The notes under the pieces were generated by a model. That model worked only from the letters and a program-made list of their open reading frames with translations, ran no database searches and was not told where the DNA came from. The position numbers and the translations under genes are program-made. Positions 39,620-48,388 of a stretch of DNA of 49,024 nt are shown in pieces. How positions within the stretch are numbered: position 1 is the first letter of the stretch; the number at the start of each line of letters is the position of its first letter. The DNA is from Bacteroidales bacterium (GTDB lineage Bacteria; Bacteroidota; Bacteroidia; Bacteroidales; UBA932): positions 1-49,024 of the forward strand of contig JAFQAT010000009.1 of assembly GCA_017399865.1 (NCBI GenBank), read 5' to 3'.

Positions 39620-41407
39620 ATGAAACACACAAGAAACTTTTGCATCATTGCGCATATCGACCACGGCAAGAGCACTTTGGCCGACAGGATGCTTGAAATA
39701 ACGAACACACTTTCCGAGCGTGACATGGAGAACCAGGTCCTGGACTCCATGGATCTGGAGAAGGAGAAGGGCATCACGATCAAGAGCCACGCCATCCAGA
39801 TGGATTATGTCCATAACGGAGAGACATATACGCTTAATCTTATCGACACTCCGGGCCACGTCGACTTCTCGTACGAAGTCTCGAGGGCGATAGCCTCTTG
39901 CGAGGGCGCCCTTCTTGTTGTGGATGCCACCCAGGGCATCCAGGCCCAGACTATATCAAACCTTTACCTTGCGATCGAGCATGATCTCGAGATTATACCT
40001 GTGCTCAACAAGATCGATGTGGAGTCAGCGATGGTTGAGGTGGTTACCGACCAGGTCGTTGACCTTCTCGGATGCAAGCCGGAAGAAGTCCTGCTCGCTT
40101 CCGGAAAGACAGGACAGGGCGTCAAGGAAGTGCTTGACGCTATCGTGGAGAGGGTGCCTGCTCCGAAAGGGGATCCTGATGCGCCGCTCCAGGCCCTGAT
40201 CTTTGACTCTGTATTCAATTCGTTCCGTGGAATCATCGCATATTTCAAGGTGATGAACGGATCGATCAAGCCGGGCGACAAGGTCAAGTTCGTCAGCACG
40301 GGCAAGGAATATGTTGCCGACGAGATCGGTGTCTTGAAGATGAAGATGCACCCTCGCAAAGAGATTCCTTGCGGAAGCGTGGGTTATATCATATCAGGAA
40401 TCAAGACGGCAGTAGAAGTGAAGGTGGGTGATACCATTACTCATGTGGGAAGATCATGTACGGAAGCAATCGCCGGTTTTGAGGATGTGAAGCCGATGGT
40501 CTTTGCGGGTATGTATCCGGTGGAGACTGATCAGTATGAAGAGCTCCGCGCTTCGCTGGAGAAGTTCCAGCTCAACGACGCTTCCCTTGTGTTCGAACCT
40601 GAGTCGTCGCTCGCGCTCGGATTCGGATTCCGCTGCGGCTTCCTCGGACTCCTCCATCTGGAGATCGTCCAGGAGCGCCTTTTCAGGGAGTTCAACATGG
40701 ACGTGATCACGACCGTTCCTAACGTATCTTATAAGGTATATACGACCCAGGGAGAGTGTCTGGACGTGCATAACCCGTCGGGACTTCCTGCGGCAACGCT
40801 TATCGACAGGATCGAGGAGCCTTATATCAGGGCACAGGTCATTTCAAGATCAGACTATTACGGACCGATCATGAAACTCTGCCTCGACAAGAGGGGAGTG
40901 CTCATAAACCAGCATTATCTGACTGCAGACCGTCTTGAACTGACATATGAGATGCCTCTTTCGGAGATCGTGTTCGACTTCTATGACAAGCTGAAGTCCA
41001 TTTCTAAGGGATATGCTTCGTTCGACTATCATGTGGTAGGCTTCAAGGAGGCTAAGCTCGTGAAGCTGGATATCCTTCTCAACGGAGACCCGGCCGATGC
41101 GCTTTCATCGCTGATCCATGCCGACCATGCATACGATTTCGGACGTAAGATGTGCGAGAAACTCAAGGAACTCATACCAAGACAGCAGTTCGATATTGCT
41201 ATTCAGGCTGCAGTCGGAGCGAAGATCATTGCCCGTGAAACAGTCAAAGCTGTCCGTAAGGATGTGACCGCCAAGTGTTACGGAGGTGACATAACCCGTA
41301 AGAGAAAGCTTCTCGAGAAGCAGAAGCAGGGTAAGAAGAGGATGCGCCAGATCGGAACCGTCGAGGTTCCTCAAAGCGCATTCATGGCTGTCCTGAAGCT
41401 GGACTGA
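39620..41407 (+). CDS. lepA: Elongation factor 4 (back-translocating GTPase)
   Basis: A 595-residue translational GTPase. G1 AHIDHGKST (10-18), the switch region with [16 protein letters not shown]3 DTPGHVDF and G4 NKID are present. The C-terminal LepA domain shows [17 protein letters not shown] and [20 protein letters not shown]. It acts on stalled ribosomes in the cytoplasm and is normal in length. A single-gene unit ending in a strong terminator at 41439-41466. Confidence 0.97.
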   Translation: MKHTRNFCIIAHIDHGKSTLADRMLEITNTLSERDMENQVLDSMDLEKEKGITIKSHAIQMDYVHNGETYTLNLIDTPGHVDFSYEVSRAIASCEGALLVVDATQGIQAQTISNLYLAIEHDLEIIPVLNKIDVESAMVEVVTDQVVDLLGCKPEEVLLASGKTGQGVKEVLDAIVERVPAPKGDPDAPLQALIFDSVFNSFRGIIAYFKVMNGSIKPGDKVKFVSTGKEYVADEIGVLKMKMHPRKEIPCGSVGYIISGIKTAVEVKVGDTITHVGRSCTEAIAGFEDVKPMVFAGMYPVETDQYEELRASLEKFQLNDASLVFEPESSLALGFGFRCGFLGLLHLEIVQERLFREFNMDVITTVPNVSYKVYTTQGECLDVHNPSGLPAATLIDRIEEPYIRAQVISRSDYYGPIMKLCLDKRGVLINQHYLTADRLELTYEMPLSEIVFDFYDKLKSISKGYASFDYHVVGFKEAKLVKLDILLNGDPADALSSLIHADHAYDFGRKMCEKLKELIPRQQFDIAIQAAVGAKIIARETVKAVRKDVTAKCYGGDITRKRKLLEKQKQGKKRMRQIGTVEVPQSAFMAVLKLD

Positions 41408-41438
41408 TAAGGAAGTCACAAACGACTGGGTGATAAAA

Positions 41439-41466
41439 AAGGGAAACCGTCACGGCTTCCCTTTTT
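41439..41466 (+). terminator. Intrinsic terminator of lepA
   Basis: AAGGGAAACCG pairs with CGGCTTCCCTT (one mismatch) around a 3-base loop, followed by TTTTTG. Confidence 0.75.
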
Positions 41467-41525
41467 GTATGTCTTCTGCATTCCTGAAGGAATTGCACAC
41501 TTTATTGGAAAATCCAGGAGTGCAG

Positions 41526-41582
41526 AAAGAGACGAATAAGATTCTTAACCGATGCAAAGATCGTTGTCTTTTTCGTCTCTTT
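41526..41582. repeat. 11-bp inverted repeat in the 250-base gap between lepA and the DUF2723 gene
   Basis: AAAGAGACGAA (41526-41536) pairs perfectly with TTCGTCTCTTT (41572-41582). A second pair, GAATAAGATT and AATCTTATTC, links 41534-41543 with the end of the DUF2723 gene near 41654. The stretch 41583-41640 is rich in G/T with repeated GTTGTTTT. No coding potential is seen in 41467-41656. It may serve as terminator or 3' structure for the minus-strand gene. Confidence 0.4.
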
Positions 41583-41656
41583 GGTTGTCTGTTTCGTTGT
41601 TTTAACTGTTGTTTTAGCTGTCTGGCGTTGTTTAAATGCCTTTTGTCAAAGAAATC

Positions 41657-44600
41657 TTATTCTTCGATGTCAAGGAGAGAGTTGAATCTCTGACGGGTCT
41701 GTTCAGCGAACTCGACATCTCCGTAGTGGTCTGTCAGCTCCGCTACATATGATATGCAGTTGTAGCAGCTTTCGAATTCCTGCTTTGCAAAATCATAGTA
41801 GTTCAGGAAGAATTCCGTCGATACGAAGATCTCGTCCATGAACTTTTCGGCGAGGGCGAGCGCCTTGTCTTCAGCGCCGGCATCGTAATATGTCTCGATC
41901 ATGTCGATGACCATGTACTCGTTCGAGAAGCCGAGGTATGTCATGTCGAGAGGGAAGTTCTCTTCAGGAACGCATTCCTGACACATGTCGAGGAGTTCGA
42001 CAGCCCTTTCCTTGTCGCCTATCTTGAGCATCTCCTTTGCTGCGTTCACAAAGAGTCCTCTCTGCGAGAGAACGCCGCAGAATGTGTAGTTGTGCTGGTA
42101 GTCGATGAAATAGTCGTTCCTCTTAAGGGCATCCCAAGAATATACGTTCTTTATCTTGTGATAGAGGTCCTCGGCATCGGCGAAACCGATGTCGGTGCTC
42201 TTCATCTTGTTCTTTATCGGCACGAACCTGTATGAGAATCCGTCATACTGCAGATACTCCTTCATTCCGATGTTGATGTCTCCACCCATGCTGAGAAGGC
42301 TGATAGGGCGGTCCCACTTGTAGTTTGAAAGGAGATCGAGCATGAAGAGTTCCGGTTTTGTCAGATAGTCCTTGTCCTTAGGGATGGTAAGGGTTATCTG
42401 GTCCGGAATCATGTCGGCGTACTTCTCGTCGAGGATGCCGTACTTTATGACATTTTCCTTGTCAACAGGGATGCTGAATCTTCTGGAAAGGATGTAGTCT
42501 ACCATCTTGCCGCTTGAAAGAGGAATCTTTGCGTCCGGATGACGGAATATGCGCATCACGTCGGCAAGCGGAATTACAGTGTCGCGCGTGTCATATATAT
42601 ATACGAACTCGTTGGTTCCGTATAGGTACTGCCTCGGACCGACTGTAAGGTCAAGCGGAGCGGACTCGTTCATCGCCCATTTCATCTGGTCTATATGCCA
42701 GTCCGTGCCGAGGAGTGATGTATTGGCGATACGGACATCTGTCCTGACGTTCTCCACCTCCTGTGCGTACCACAGAGGGAATGTGTCGTTGTCTCCGTGC
42801 GTCACGAGGATGCCGTTTTCGCCTACTGAATTCAGATAGTTCCTTGCCATCTCGACGGCGGTGTACCTGTTGCTTCTGTCATGGTCGTCCCAGTTTTCCG
42901 CCGCCATGAGGGCAGGTACTCCGAGGGTCAGGGCGGTGACTCCGGCTGCTACTGCAGTCTCCATATTCCTGCGGTCCTTAAGAAGGTCCATTATCCATGA
43001 ATAAATTGCTGCGGCTCCGAGTCCTATCCATATGCAGAACGAATAGAACGATCCGGCGTAGGCGTAGTCACGCTCGCGGACCTGATACGGCGGCTGATTG
43101 AGGTATATCACGATGGCGATTCCGGTCATGAAGAACATGAGGAATGTAAGCCAGCATCCTCTGCCGTCGCGTCTGTACTGGAAGAATATTCCGAGGATTC
43201 CGAGCAGGAGAGGAAGCATGTAATAATGGTTCTTTCCCTTGTTGTCCTTGAGATATCCGGGCGCGTCGGACTGGTCTCCTAGGCGGAACTCGTCGAGAAG
43301 AGGAATACCGCTTTCCCAGTTACCTGCAAACATGTCGCCGGGACTTGGACTATGGATGTCGTTCTGGCGTCCTGCGAAGTTCCACATGAAGTATCTCCAG
43401 TACATCCAGTTCATCTGATAATCGAAGAAGAATGCGAGGTTCTGGAAGAATGTAGGCTTCTTGTGCTCGGCTCCGGCAACGGTCTTACCGTTCTTGCCGA
43501 TGTACGACTGGTAGAATGCTATATGGCGCGGATCTGTCGCGCTCCACATTCTAGGGAAGAGCATCTTGCCCTCAGACTTGTATGTAATCTTTCCCGGTCC
43601 TTCGGTCTTTATGTACTTGTCTCCAAGCGGCGCCCAGTACTCAGTTGTCTCGATCTCATATGGCGCATCAAAGTACTCTCCATAGATGAGTGGATTGCTT
43701 CCGTATTGTTCGCGTCCGAGATATCTGACTAGCGTGAACGGATTGTCAGGCTGGTATTCGTTTGTAGGTGTTTTTGCCGCCGAACGGATGATCACGATAG
43801 AGAAGAGTGAGAATCCGATCACTATCATTGTGAAACACAGGAGCACGGTGTTGGCAAACACCTGCTGGTTCTTCATGGTACTGAAAAGTCCCCAGAAGCA
43901 TGCTCCAAGCAGCACTGCCATGAAGAAAACAGCTCCGCTGTTGAATCCCATGCCGAGTCTGTTCACGAAGAACAGATCGAACTGCGCCGCGATCTTAGGG
44001 AGATATGGGATGATGCCGAAGAGTATCACTGCAAGGATGACGACAGATACCGCGAATATCTTGACGTATTCCTTGAAGCTGTAGTGGCCGTTTTCGCGCT
44101 TCTTGTAATAGAACATGAATACCAATGCCGGAATGGCCAGAAGGTTCAGGAGGTGGATTCCGATGGAAAGGCCCATTATGAAGGAAATGAGGACAATCCA
44201 CCTGTTTGCATAAGGGGTGTCCGCCTGCTCATACCATTTCGTCATTGCCCAGAACACGAGGGCTGTGACAAGCGATGACATGGCGTATACCTCACCTTCA
44301 ACGGCAGAGAACCAGAATGTATCGCTGAATGTGTATGCGAGGGCTCCGACCGCTCCTGCACCGAAGATCGCAATTGCTCTTCCGAGGGTGTATGTGCCGT
44401 CTTCGGACGGCCTGATCACCCTCTTCGCGAGGAAGACTATGGTCAGATACAGGAAAAAGATGGTGAGTGCCGAGCAGATGGCGCTCATCGCGTTCACTGC
44501 AACCGCCGCATGCATGTTGTCTGTGAACATCGTGAAGAATCTTGCAAACAGCTGGAACACAGGGTTTCCCGGCGGGTGTCCCACTTCCAGCTTGTACGAT

Positions 44601-44731
44601 GATGCGATGAACTCGCCACAGTCCCAGAATGAGGCTGTCGGCTCGATCGTGAGGAGATAGGTGACTGCGGAAATCGCAAAGACGATTGTCGCAGTCAATC
44701 TGTTCCAAAGTGTGAATTTCTTATTGTTCAT
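41657..44731 (-). CDS. DUF2723 polytopic membrane protein, probable protein O-glycosyltransferase-like
   Basis: A 1024-residue protein. The first 60% is a multi-pass membrane domain of the DUF2723 family with the early acidic motif FWDCGEFIASSYKLEVGHPPGNP, split here over two conserved patches; this resembles GT-C fold glycosyltransferases using lipid-linked donors. The last 400 residues are soluble and contain HGDNDTFPLWYAQEVE and helical repeats. In Bacteroidota these proteins are abundant and suspected to act in surface glycosylation, but the reaction is not settled. An ATG at 44770 in frame lies inside the -7 box, so I use ATG 44731 (MNNKKF). Confidence 0.85.
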   Translation of the reverse strand: MNNKKFTLWNRLTATIVFAISAVTYLLTIEPTASFWDCGEFIASSYKLEVGHPPGNPVFQLFARFFTMFTDNMHAAVAVNAMSAICSALTIFFLYLTIVFLAKRVIRPSEDGTYTLGRAIAIFGAGAVGALAYTFSDTFWFSAVEGEVYAMSSLVTALVFWAMTKWYEQADTPYANRWIVLISFIMGLSIGIHLLNLLAIPALVFMFYYKKRENGHYSFKEYVKIFAVSVVILAVILFGIIPYLPKIAAQFDLFFVNRLGMGFNSGAVFFMAVLLGACFWGLFSTMKNQQVFANTVLLCFTMIVIGFSLFSIVIIRSAAKTPTNEYQPDNPFTLVRYLGREQYGSNPLIYGEYFDAPYEIETTEYWAPLGDKYIKTEGPGKITYKSEGKMLFPRMWSATDPRHIAFYQSYIGKNGKTVAGAEHKKPTFFQNLAFFFDYQMNWMYWRYFMWNFAGRQNDIHSPSPGDMFAGNWESGIPLLDEFRLGDQSDAPGYLKDNKGKNHYYMLPLLLGILGIFFQYRRDGRGCWLTFLMFFMTGIAIVIYLNQPPYQVRERDYAYAGSFYSFCIWIGLGAAAIYSWIMDLLKDRRNMETAVAAGVTALTLGVPALMAAENWDDHDRSNRYTAVEMARNYLNSVGENGILVTHGDNDTFPLWYAQEVENVRTDVRIANTSLLGTDWHIDQMKWAMNESAPLDLTVGPRQYLYGTNEFVYIYDTRDTVIPLADVMRIFRHPDAKIPLSSGKMVDYILSRRFSIPVDKENVIKYGILDEKYADMIPDQITLTIPKDKDYLTKPELFMLDLLSNYKWDRPISLLSMGGDINIGMKEYLQYDGFSYRFVPIKNKMKSTDIGFADAEDLYHKIKNVYSWDALKRNDYFIDYQHNYTFCGVLSQRGLFVNAAKEMLKIGDKERAVELLDMCQECVPEENFPLDMTYLGFSNEYMVIDMIETYYDAGAEDKALALAEKFMDEIFVSTEFFLNYYDFAKQEFESCYNCISYVAELTDHYGDVEFAEQTRQRFNSLLDIEE

Positions 44732-44767
44732 TATGTTGTGTTTTCTTTGTCTTTTTATCCAAACTGA

Positions 44768-44775
44768 CAAATATA
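44768..44775 (-). promoter_or_regulatory. -7 box of the DUF2723 gene
   Basis: The minus strand reads TATATTTG; it sets the gene start at 44731 with a leader of about 30 bases. Confidence 0.6.
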
Positions 44776-44788
44776 CGACTATTATCGC

Positions 44789-44796
44789 TATATTTG
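44789..44796 (+). promoter_or_regulatory. -7 box of the SUI1-DUF4271-hemD-rnpA-yidD operon
   Basis: TATATTTG, 17 bases before the ATG at 44814; divergent with the DUF2723 box only 13 bases away. Confidence 0.6.
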
Positions 44797-44813
44797 CAAA
44801 AAGATTTTTACAG

Positions 44814-45158
44814 ATGGCAGATAACGATTGGAAGAAAAGGTTAGGCGTGGTATTTTCTACGAACCCTGATTTCAGCTATGAGGAAGAGACTGTGGAGGAA
44901 CAGCAGACTCTCGAACCTTCGAGGCAGAACCTCATCGTCTCGATTGACAGAAAGGGGAGGGCCGGAAAGCAGGTCACCCTTGTCACCGGTTTTGTCGGCA
45001 CTTCCGATGATCTTGCTGATCTGGGACGTGTGCTGAAGGTGAAATGTGGAGTCGGTGGAAGTGCCAAGGATGGAGAAATCACCATCCAGGGCGATTTCAG
45101 GGACAGGGTCGTGACCCTGCTTAAAGATATGGGTTATAAGGCGAAAAGGGGAAACTGA
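44814..45158 (+). CDS. SUI1/YciH-family translation initiation factor
   Basis: A 114-residue protein with a variable acidic N-terminus (1-35) and a SUI1 domain (about 36-112). The domain is recognised by the pattern RKGRAGKQVTLVTGF, DLADLGRVLKVKCGVGGS and DGEITIQGDFRDRV. It is homologous to eukaryotic eIF1 and bacterial YciH, which influence start-codon fidelity. It is the first gene of the operon, one base from the next gene. Confidence 0.9.
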   Translation: MADNDWKKRLGVVFSTNPDFSYEEETVEEQQTLEPSRQNLIVSIDRKGRAGKQVTLVTGFVGTSDDLADLGRVLKVKCGVGGSAKDGEITIQGDFRDRVVTLLKDMGYKAKRGN

Positions 45159-45159
45159 C

Positions 45160-45780
45160 ATGCTGTTCAAACTGCTGGCTTTGTTTTCATTTCTGATCGT
45201 GCTGCTCCTTCTGAAGCGGCTGGTCAACATATGGCCTTCACTGATGGCATGCCTGATCAGAGGAAAGGAGAGTCTGAATCTGGAGGCGAGTGTCAAGTTG
45301 AGCCGTGACAGGGATGCGTTGGCGCTTGCAATGATTGTACCTTTATGTCTGGTGGCGTTCCGATACAGGCTCTATGAGCCCGGTTTTCTTGATGGAATGC
45401 CTGACAATCCGGTTCTTGGTCTGTATTTCGGGGTGTTCTTTGCCTATATCTTCCTGCGTTCTCTGATGGCGTGGCTCTTCCGCCCGCAGAAAATGCCGAA
45501 GAAGACCTATATCGCTGCCGAAAAAGCGTCGTACAGCTTTTTTGTGATATATGTACTTGTGCTTCTTGCCATGGGTGCCGTTTTTGGCGTTCTGGATGTG
45601 CAGGATGGTCCTGCGAGGACTGCAATGCTTTGGTTATCAGCGTTCCTCTATTTTATTTTTCTCATAAGGAAAACACAAATTTTTTCTACATCTTGTTCAG
45701 TTTTCGCAGGTTTTTTGTACCTTTGCGCCCTCGAAATGATACCTACGGGAATTCTGGTGGTTTCAGCTATTATTTTTTAG
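45160..45780 (+). CDS. DUF4271 inner-membrane protein
   Basis: A 206-residue polytopic protein with six or so hydrophobic segments (for example LFKLLALFSFLIVLLLL and ASYSFFVIYVLVLLAMGAVF). It fits DUF4271 by size, topology and its constant position just before hemD in Bacteroidales. No function is established. The 3' end (45700-45780) contains TTTTTTGTACCTTTGCG, which includes TACCTTTG (45718-45725), a match to the -7 consensus and a possible internal promoter for hemD. Confidence 0.8.
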   Translation: MLFKLLALFSFLIVLLLLKRLVNIWPSLMACLIRGKESLNLEASVKLSRDRDALALAMIVPLCLVAFRYRLYEPGFLDGMPDNPVLGLYFGVFFAYIFLRSLMAWLFRPQKMPKKTYIAAEKASYSFFVIYVLVLLAMGAVFGVLDVQDGPARTAMLWLSAFLYFIFLIRKTQIFSTSCSVFAGFLYLCALEMIPTGILVVSAIIF

Positions 45781-45786
45781 ACAGGA

Positions 45787-46527
45787 ATGAGCGTAAAGAA
45801 GATATTGATTTCACAGCAGCAGCCGAAGACGGCTTCGCCTTATACCAGCATTGCAGAAAAGTTTGGAGCAGAGTTTGACTTCAGGCAGTTCTTTAAGATG
45901 GAACCTCTGACTTCCAGAGAGTTCCGTGCACAGCGGATTAACATACTTGACCATACGGCTATAGTGTTTTCAGCCCGTACCACGATTGATGCATTCTTCC
46001 AGTTGTGTGAGGAGCTTCGTGTAAAGGTGCCTGAAACCATGAAGTATTTCTGTACTACAGAAGCTGTTGCGAACTATCTCCAGAAGCATATCGTCTATAG
46101 GAAGAGAAAGATATTCTTCGGAGACGGTACTCCTCAGTCTATAATAGGTCTTATCGGAACGAAGCATAAGGGAGAGAATTTCCTTATTGCAACGGCTGAA
46201 TCTACATCTAAAGATGCTGTGACCAAGACCTTCGAAACCCAGAAGTTTGCTTTTGAGACAGCGGTCTTTGTAAAGCCAGTGGCACAGGATATCAAGGATG
46301 TCGACATCCACTCATATGATATGGTCGTACTCTTCAATCCTGCTGACGTGAAGTCTCTCTATGAGAACTACCCGGATTTCCAGCAGGGCGACCTCAAGTT
46401 CGTATCATACGGAAGATCCATAGTGACGGCTATGGAGGAAGCCGGTCTTACCATAGAGGTTTCGGCTCCTACTCCGGAAACGCCTTCGGTAGCCAAGGCC
46501 ATCGAACTTTATCTTTCCAGGAACTAG
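45787..46527 (+). CDS. hemD: Uroporphyrinogen-III synthase family protein
   Basis: A 246-residue HemD-fold protein. It begins MSVKKILISQQQPKTASPY and has two alpha/beta domains. HemD closes the tetrapyrrole ring, but active-site residues are poorly conserved in the family, so the call rests on fold pattern (MEPLTSREFRAQRINILDHTAIVFSA, in parts, and VVLFNPADVKSLYENYP) and on the Bacteroidales gene order. Many Bacteroidales lack a full haem pathway, so a divergent role cannot be excluded. Confidence 0.8.
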   Translation: MSVKKILISQQQPKTASPYTSIAEKFGAEFDFRQFFKMEPLTSREFRAQRINILDHTAIVFSARTTIDAFFQLCEELRVKVPETMKYFCTTEAVANYLQKHIVYRKRKIFFGDGTPQSIIGLIGTKHKGENFLIATAESTSKDAVTKTFETQKFAFETAVFVKPVAQDIKDVDIHSYDMVVLFNPADVKSLYENYPDFQQGDLKFVSYGRSIVTAMEEAGLTIEVSAPTPETPSVAKAIELYLSRN

Positions 46528-46529
46528 TC

Positions 46530-46943
46530 GTGGAAACTGAAGTTCGTAATACGCTTCCTAAGAAAGAAAGATTGTGCGGCAAGACGTCCATCTCTAAGCT
46601 TCTTGCCAAAGGTAAGCATGGCAGCGTGTCAGGTATCCGCTATCAGTGCCTTTACGGGACAGACAGCGGTGTAAACCGCATTCTTGTCTCCGTCTCCAAG
46701 AAATTTTTCAAAAGGGCAGTGAAGCGAAACCTGCTGAAGCGCCGCATCCGAGAAAGCTGGCGCCGTCAGAAGCATCAGCTTAACCTTGAAGGGAATTTCG
46801 ATATCCTTCTGATTTATTCTGTAAAGGAAATCCTCTCATATGAAGAGATTTATTCGTCTATTGGGCAGGTGATAGAGAATCTCAATGCCAAGCATGGCCC
46901 GAAGCAGCCGGCGGAGGCTCCTGATGCTCCGCTTTCCGAATGA
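46530..46943 (+). CDS. rnpA: Ribonuclease P protein component
   Basis: A 137-residue basic protein that assists RNase P RNA in tRNA 5' processing. The family motif is [31 protein letters not shown]. It starts with GTG at 46530, two bases after the hemD stop; no ATG lies at a suitable place. A Pro/Ala-rich tail (about 120-137) extends beyond the usual end. It overlaps yidD by 4 bases. Confidence 0.93.
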   Translation: METEVRNTLPKKERLCGKTSISKLLAKGKHGSVSGIRYQCLYGTDSGVNRILVSVSKKFFKRAVKRNLLKRRIRESWRRQKHQLNLEGNFDILLIYSVKEILSYEEIYSSIGQVIENLNAKHGPKQPAEAPDAPLSE

Positions 46944-47212
46944 TCATGGATGCAAACCGTCAGAACCCGAAGGGCTTCAAGGCAACTCTTAAGAGGATTG
47001 CCATTGCTCCGTTCGTGTTTCTGATAAGGTTCTACCAGGTCTGCCTTTCCCCTCTGAAGGGAGGCCCTTCATGCCGCTTTACCCCCACATGTTCCCAGTA
47101 CGCTCTTGAGGCATTCCGCAAGCACGGCCCCTTCAAAGGCCTCTACCTTTCGGTCCGCCGCATCCTCCGTTGCCACCCCTGGGGCGGCCACGGCTATGAC
47201 CCCGTACCCTAA
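46940..47212 (+). CDS. yidD: Membrane protein insertion efficiency factor YidD
   Basis: A 90-residue protein with an amphipathic N-terminus and the YidD core [33 protein letters not shown] and [14 protein letters not shown]. The Cys pattern and the terminal HPW-GG-GYDPVP motif are conserved. It helps YidC insert inner-membrane proteins. The start overlaps the rnpA stop (ATGA), and a second ATG two codons later is also possible. Confidence 0.95.
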   Translation: MIMDANRQNPKGFKATLKRIAIAPFVFLIRFYQVCLSPLKGGPSCRFTPTCSQYALEAFRKHGPFKGLYLSVRRILRCHPWGGHGYDPVP

Positions 47213-47237
47213 ACTCCTGATTTGTAGTGTATTACAA

Positions 47238-47271
47238 AATATGCGTACCGTCAAAGGGGAGCACGCATATT
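47238..47271. repeat. 9-bp inverted repeat after yidD
   Basis: AATATGCGT (47238-47246) and ACGCATATT (47263-47271) pair perfectly around a 16-base loop, between convergent genes. No T run follows, so its use as a terminator is unsure. Confidence 0.4.
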
Positions 47272-47317
47272 CTGCAATGTGTTGATATTTAATCGGTTGC
47301 GATCTATGCTGTTCGGG

Positions 47318-48253
47318 TTATCTTGCTAATCTTACGAAGACGCTGAGCGGGAGGTTCTTGCCGTAGCTGTCTCGAAGGACGAGCTCGCCGAAGTCGAGTG
47401 ACTTGTAGGCATTCTTCAGACAGAAAGCCTGCTTCACGATCGTCTCGCCGAGGACCGCCGAATATCCGTTTGAATAGAGGTTGAGGACCATGAAGCTGTC
47501 CTGCGGAGCCAGAATCGCAGCTACGCACTGGAGCATTTCGTTGAGGCATTCGTCCAGTTTCCACTTTTCGCCGTCCGGACCGTGTCCGTATGCCGGCGGG
47601 TCAAGGATGATTCCCTGATATGTGTTGCCTCTCTTGGCCTCGCGGCGTGCGAATTTAAGTGCATCTTCTACTATCCATCTGATATTGTCCAGACGGCTGG
47701 CCTCCATGTTTCCGCGCGCCCATGTCACCACCTGGCGGACAGAGTCGAGATGTGTCACGTCCGCTCCTGCAGCCTTGGCTGCGAGCGACGCTGCTCCGGT
47801 GTATGCAAAAAGATTGAGAACTTTAGGCTTCGGCTTGTCCTCTTTTTCTGCCTTTTCGACCAGCTCTCTGGTCTGTCTGTAGATATACTCCCAATTGGAT
47901 GACTGCTCAGGGAAGACACCGACGTGCTTGAAGGATGTCAGTCCGAGACGGAGCGAGAAATTCAGACCTTCCTGCGCGCCGTTATAGCGGATGTACCACT
48001 GGTCATCCATCTTCTTCCTGCGTTCCCATGTGCCGCTGTCCTCCTTGCCGGCCTTGCCGAATCCGGCGCCGGTCTTGAAGCGGGTGTGGATCATCCTGTT
48101 CCACTCTCCGTCCGACAACGATTTGTCCCACAGAGCCTTAGGCTCGGGACGGGCCATGATGAACGGCCCGAACCTTTCGAGTTTCTCGAAATTGCCGGAA
48201 TCAATGAGTTCATAATCTTTCCAGAATGCGCCTGGGCTTTCAATAGTCATCAT
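47318..48253 (-). CDS. Class I SAM-dependent methyltransferase, RlmI-like (rRNA methyltransferase type)
   Basis: A 311-residue protein. It has a beta-rich N-terminal part (about 1-120, YELIDSGNFEKLERFGPF) and then a Rossmann methyltransferase domain with motif I VLNLFAYTGAASLAAKAAGA, acidic HLDSVRQVVTWARGN, and the catalytic-type motif IILDPPAYGHG. The DPPAYGHGP form is typical of 23S rRNA cytosine-5 (RlmI/RlmK-like) enzymes. The exact target is unknown. Promoter at 48304-48311. Confidence 0.85.
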   Translation of the reverse strand: MMTIESPGAFWKDYELIDSGNFEKLERFGPFIMARPEPKALWDKSLSDGEWNRMIHTRFKTGAGFGKAGKEDSGTWERRKKMDDQWYIRYNGAQEGLNFSLRLGLTSFKHVGVFPEQSSNWEYIYRQTRELVEKAEKEDKPKPKVLNLFAYTGAASLAAKAAGADVTHLDSVRQVVTWARGNMEASRLDNIRWIVEDALKFARREAKRGNTYQGIILDPPAYGHGPDGEKWKLDECLNEMLQCVAAILAPQDSFMVLNLYSNGYSAVLGETIVKQAFCLKNAYKSLDFGELVLRDSYGKNLPLSVFVRLAR

Positions 48254-48303
48254 AACGGGGTCGGATTTTATGCCACGGCGGGTCGCGGCTATTTTTTCAG
48301 CCG

Positions 48304-48311
48304 CAAAGATA
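48304..48311 (-). promoter_or_regulatory. -7 box of the RlmI-like methyltransferase gene
   Basis: The minus strand reads TATCTTTG, 50 bases before the ATG at 48253. Confidence 0.6.
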
Positions 48312-48341
48312 GGTAAATTCTTGTATTTCGACGAAAATTGC

Positions 48342-48349
48342 TAAATTTG
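48342..48349 (+). promoter_or_regulatory. -7 box of pgk
   Basis: TAAATTTG, 39 bases before the ATG at 48389. A TTG at 48321-48323 lies 18 bases upstream of the box. Confidence 0.6.
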
Positions 48350-48388
48350 CTCGGATTTAGGAAATATTAACAAACATACTATACGATT

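Noticed and set aside
43352-44660. Several plus-strand frames across the DUF2723 gene.
   Set aside because: They are fragments antisense to a well-supported membrane protein and have no promoter or domain.
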